The translations under genes were made by a program, and so were the position numbers. This document shows, piece by piece, positions 6,432 to 6,452 of a DNA stretch of 6,452 bases (its first letter is position 1; every line of letters begins with the position of its first letter). Source of the DNA: Bacteriovoracaceae bacterium UBA2394 (GTDB lineage Bacteria; Bdellovibrionota; UBA2394); the NCBI GenBank assembly GCA_002343335.1, contig DDSI01000262.1:1-6452 (forward strand), written 5' to 3'. The notes beneath the pieces are model-generated. The model was given only the letters and a program-made list of their open reading frames with translations, searched no databases and had not been told where the DNA came from.

Positions 6432-6452
6432 TTGGGGACAGTATACCCTTTC
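6432..6452. repeat. Post-stop palindromic motif, possible edge of a dispersed repeat
   Basis: Directly after the kinase TAA, the sequence TTGGGGACAGTATACCC contains GTATAC (6441-6446), flanked by GGGG on the left and CCC on the right. From memory it resembles GGGGACAG-type ends found beside Y1 (IS200/REP-associated) transposase genes in proteobacterial genomes. Only 21 bases are visible, so a mobile origin is a guess and a chance palindrome is possible. No intrinsic terminator for the kinase gene is seen before the window ends. Confidence 0.25.

Overview
The window carries five protein genes and almost no spare DNA. It reads as chromosomal sequence from a Gram-negative, delta-proteobacteria-like bacterium. 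Bdellovibrionota (Bdellovibrio/Oligoflexia relatives) or Myxococcota fit best. That placement is inferred from three things: the compact pilB-pilT-pilC order, a Ser/Thr kinase with the GGMAEIF-type glycine loop and HRDMSPQN catalytic loop common in those groups, and moderate GC. No 16S or other phylogenetic marker is present to confirm it.

Layout: positions 1-3421 hold a minus-strand type IV pilus motor block, transcribed right to left. It contains pilB (extension ATPase, 1706-3421), pilT (retraction ATPase, 479-1651) and the first 158 codons of pilC (inner-membrane platform protein, 475 down to the window edge). pilT and pilC are 3 nt apart and pilB and pilT 54 nt apart, so they are very probably one operon. 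A 125-nt gap (3422-3546) upstream of pilB holds a weak sigma70-like promoter overlapped by a 24-bp imperfect palindrome. Next comes ribF (3547-4575, minus), the bifunctional riboflavin kinase/FAD synthetase. It is divergent from a plus-strand gene (4641-6431) for a membrane-anchored Ser/Thr protein kinase with a single transmembrane helix, a long Pro/Lys-rich linker and a C-terminal PEGA-like domain predicted to lie outside the cytoplasm. The ribF and kinase starts are about 65 bp apart, so their control signals must overlap.

How they work together: PilB and PilT power pilus extension and retraction through the PilC platform. RibF makes FMN and FAD and is a housekeeping neighbour. The kinase could relay an envelope signal to cytoplasmic targets, but nothing in the sequence ties it directly to the pili.

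Three predicted starts were moved from the longest open frame. pilT starts at ATG 1651, because the extra upstream codons are its ribosome binding site. ribF is placed at ATG 4575 rather than GTG 4584, and the kinase at ATG 4641 rather than GTG 4599. The last two are less certain.

I see no wholly new system here. The items most worth a second look are the kinase architecture, the palindrome over the pilB promoter, a substituted PTAN motif in RibF, and a palindromic motif right after the kinase stop that may be the edge of a dispersed repeat. I found no tRNA, rRNA, CRISPR array, intact insertion sequence or convincing intrinsic terminator.
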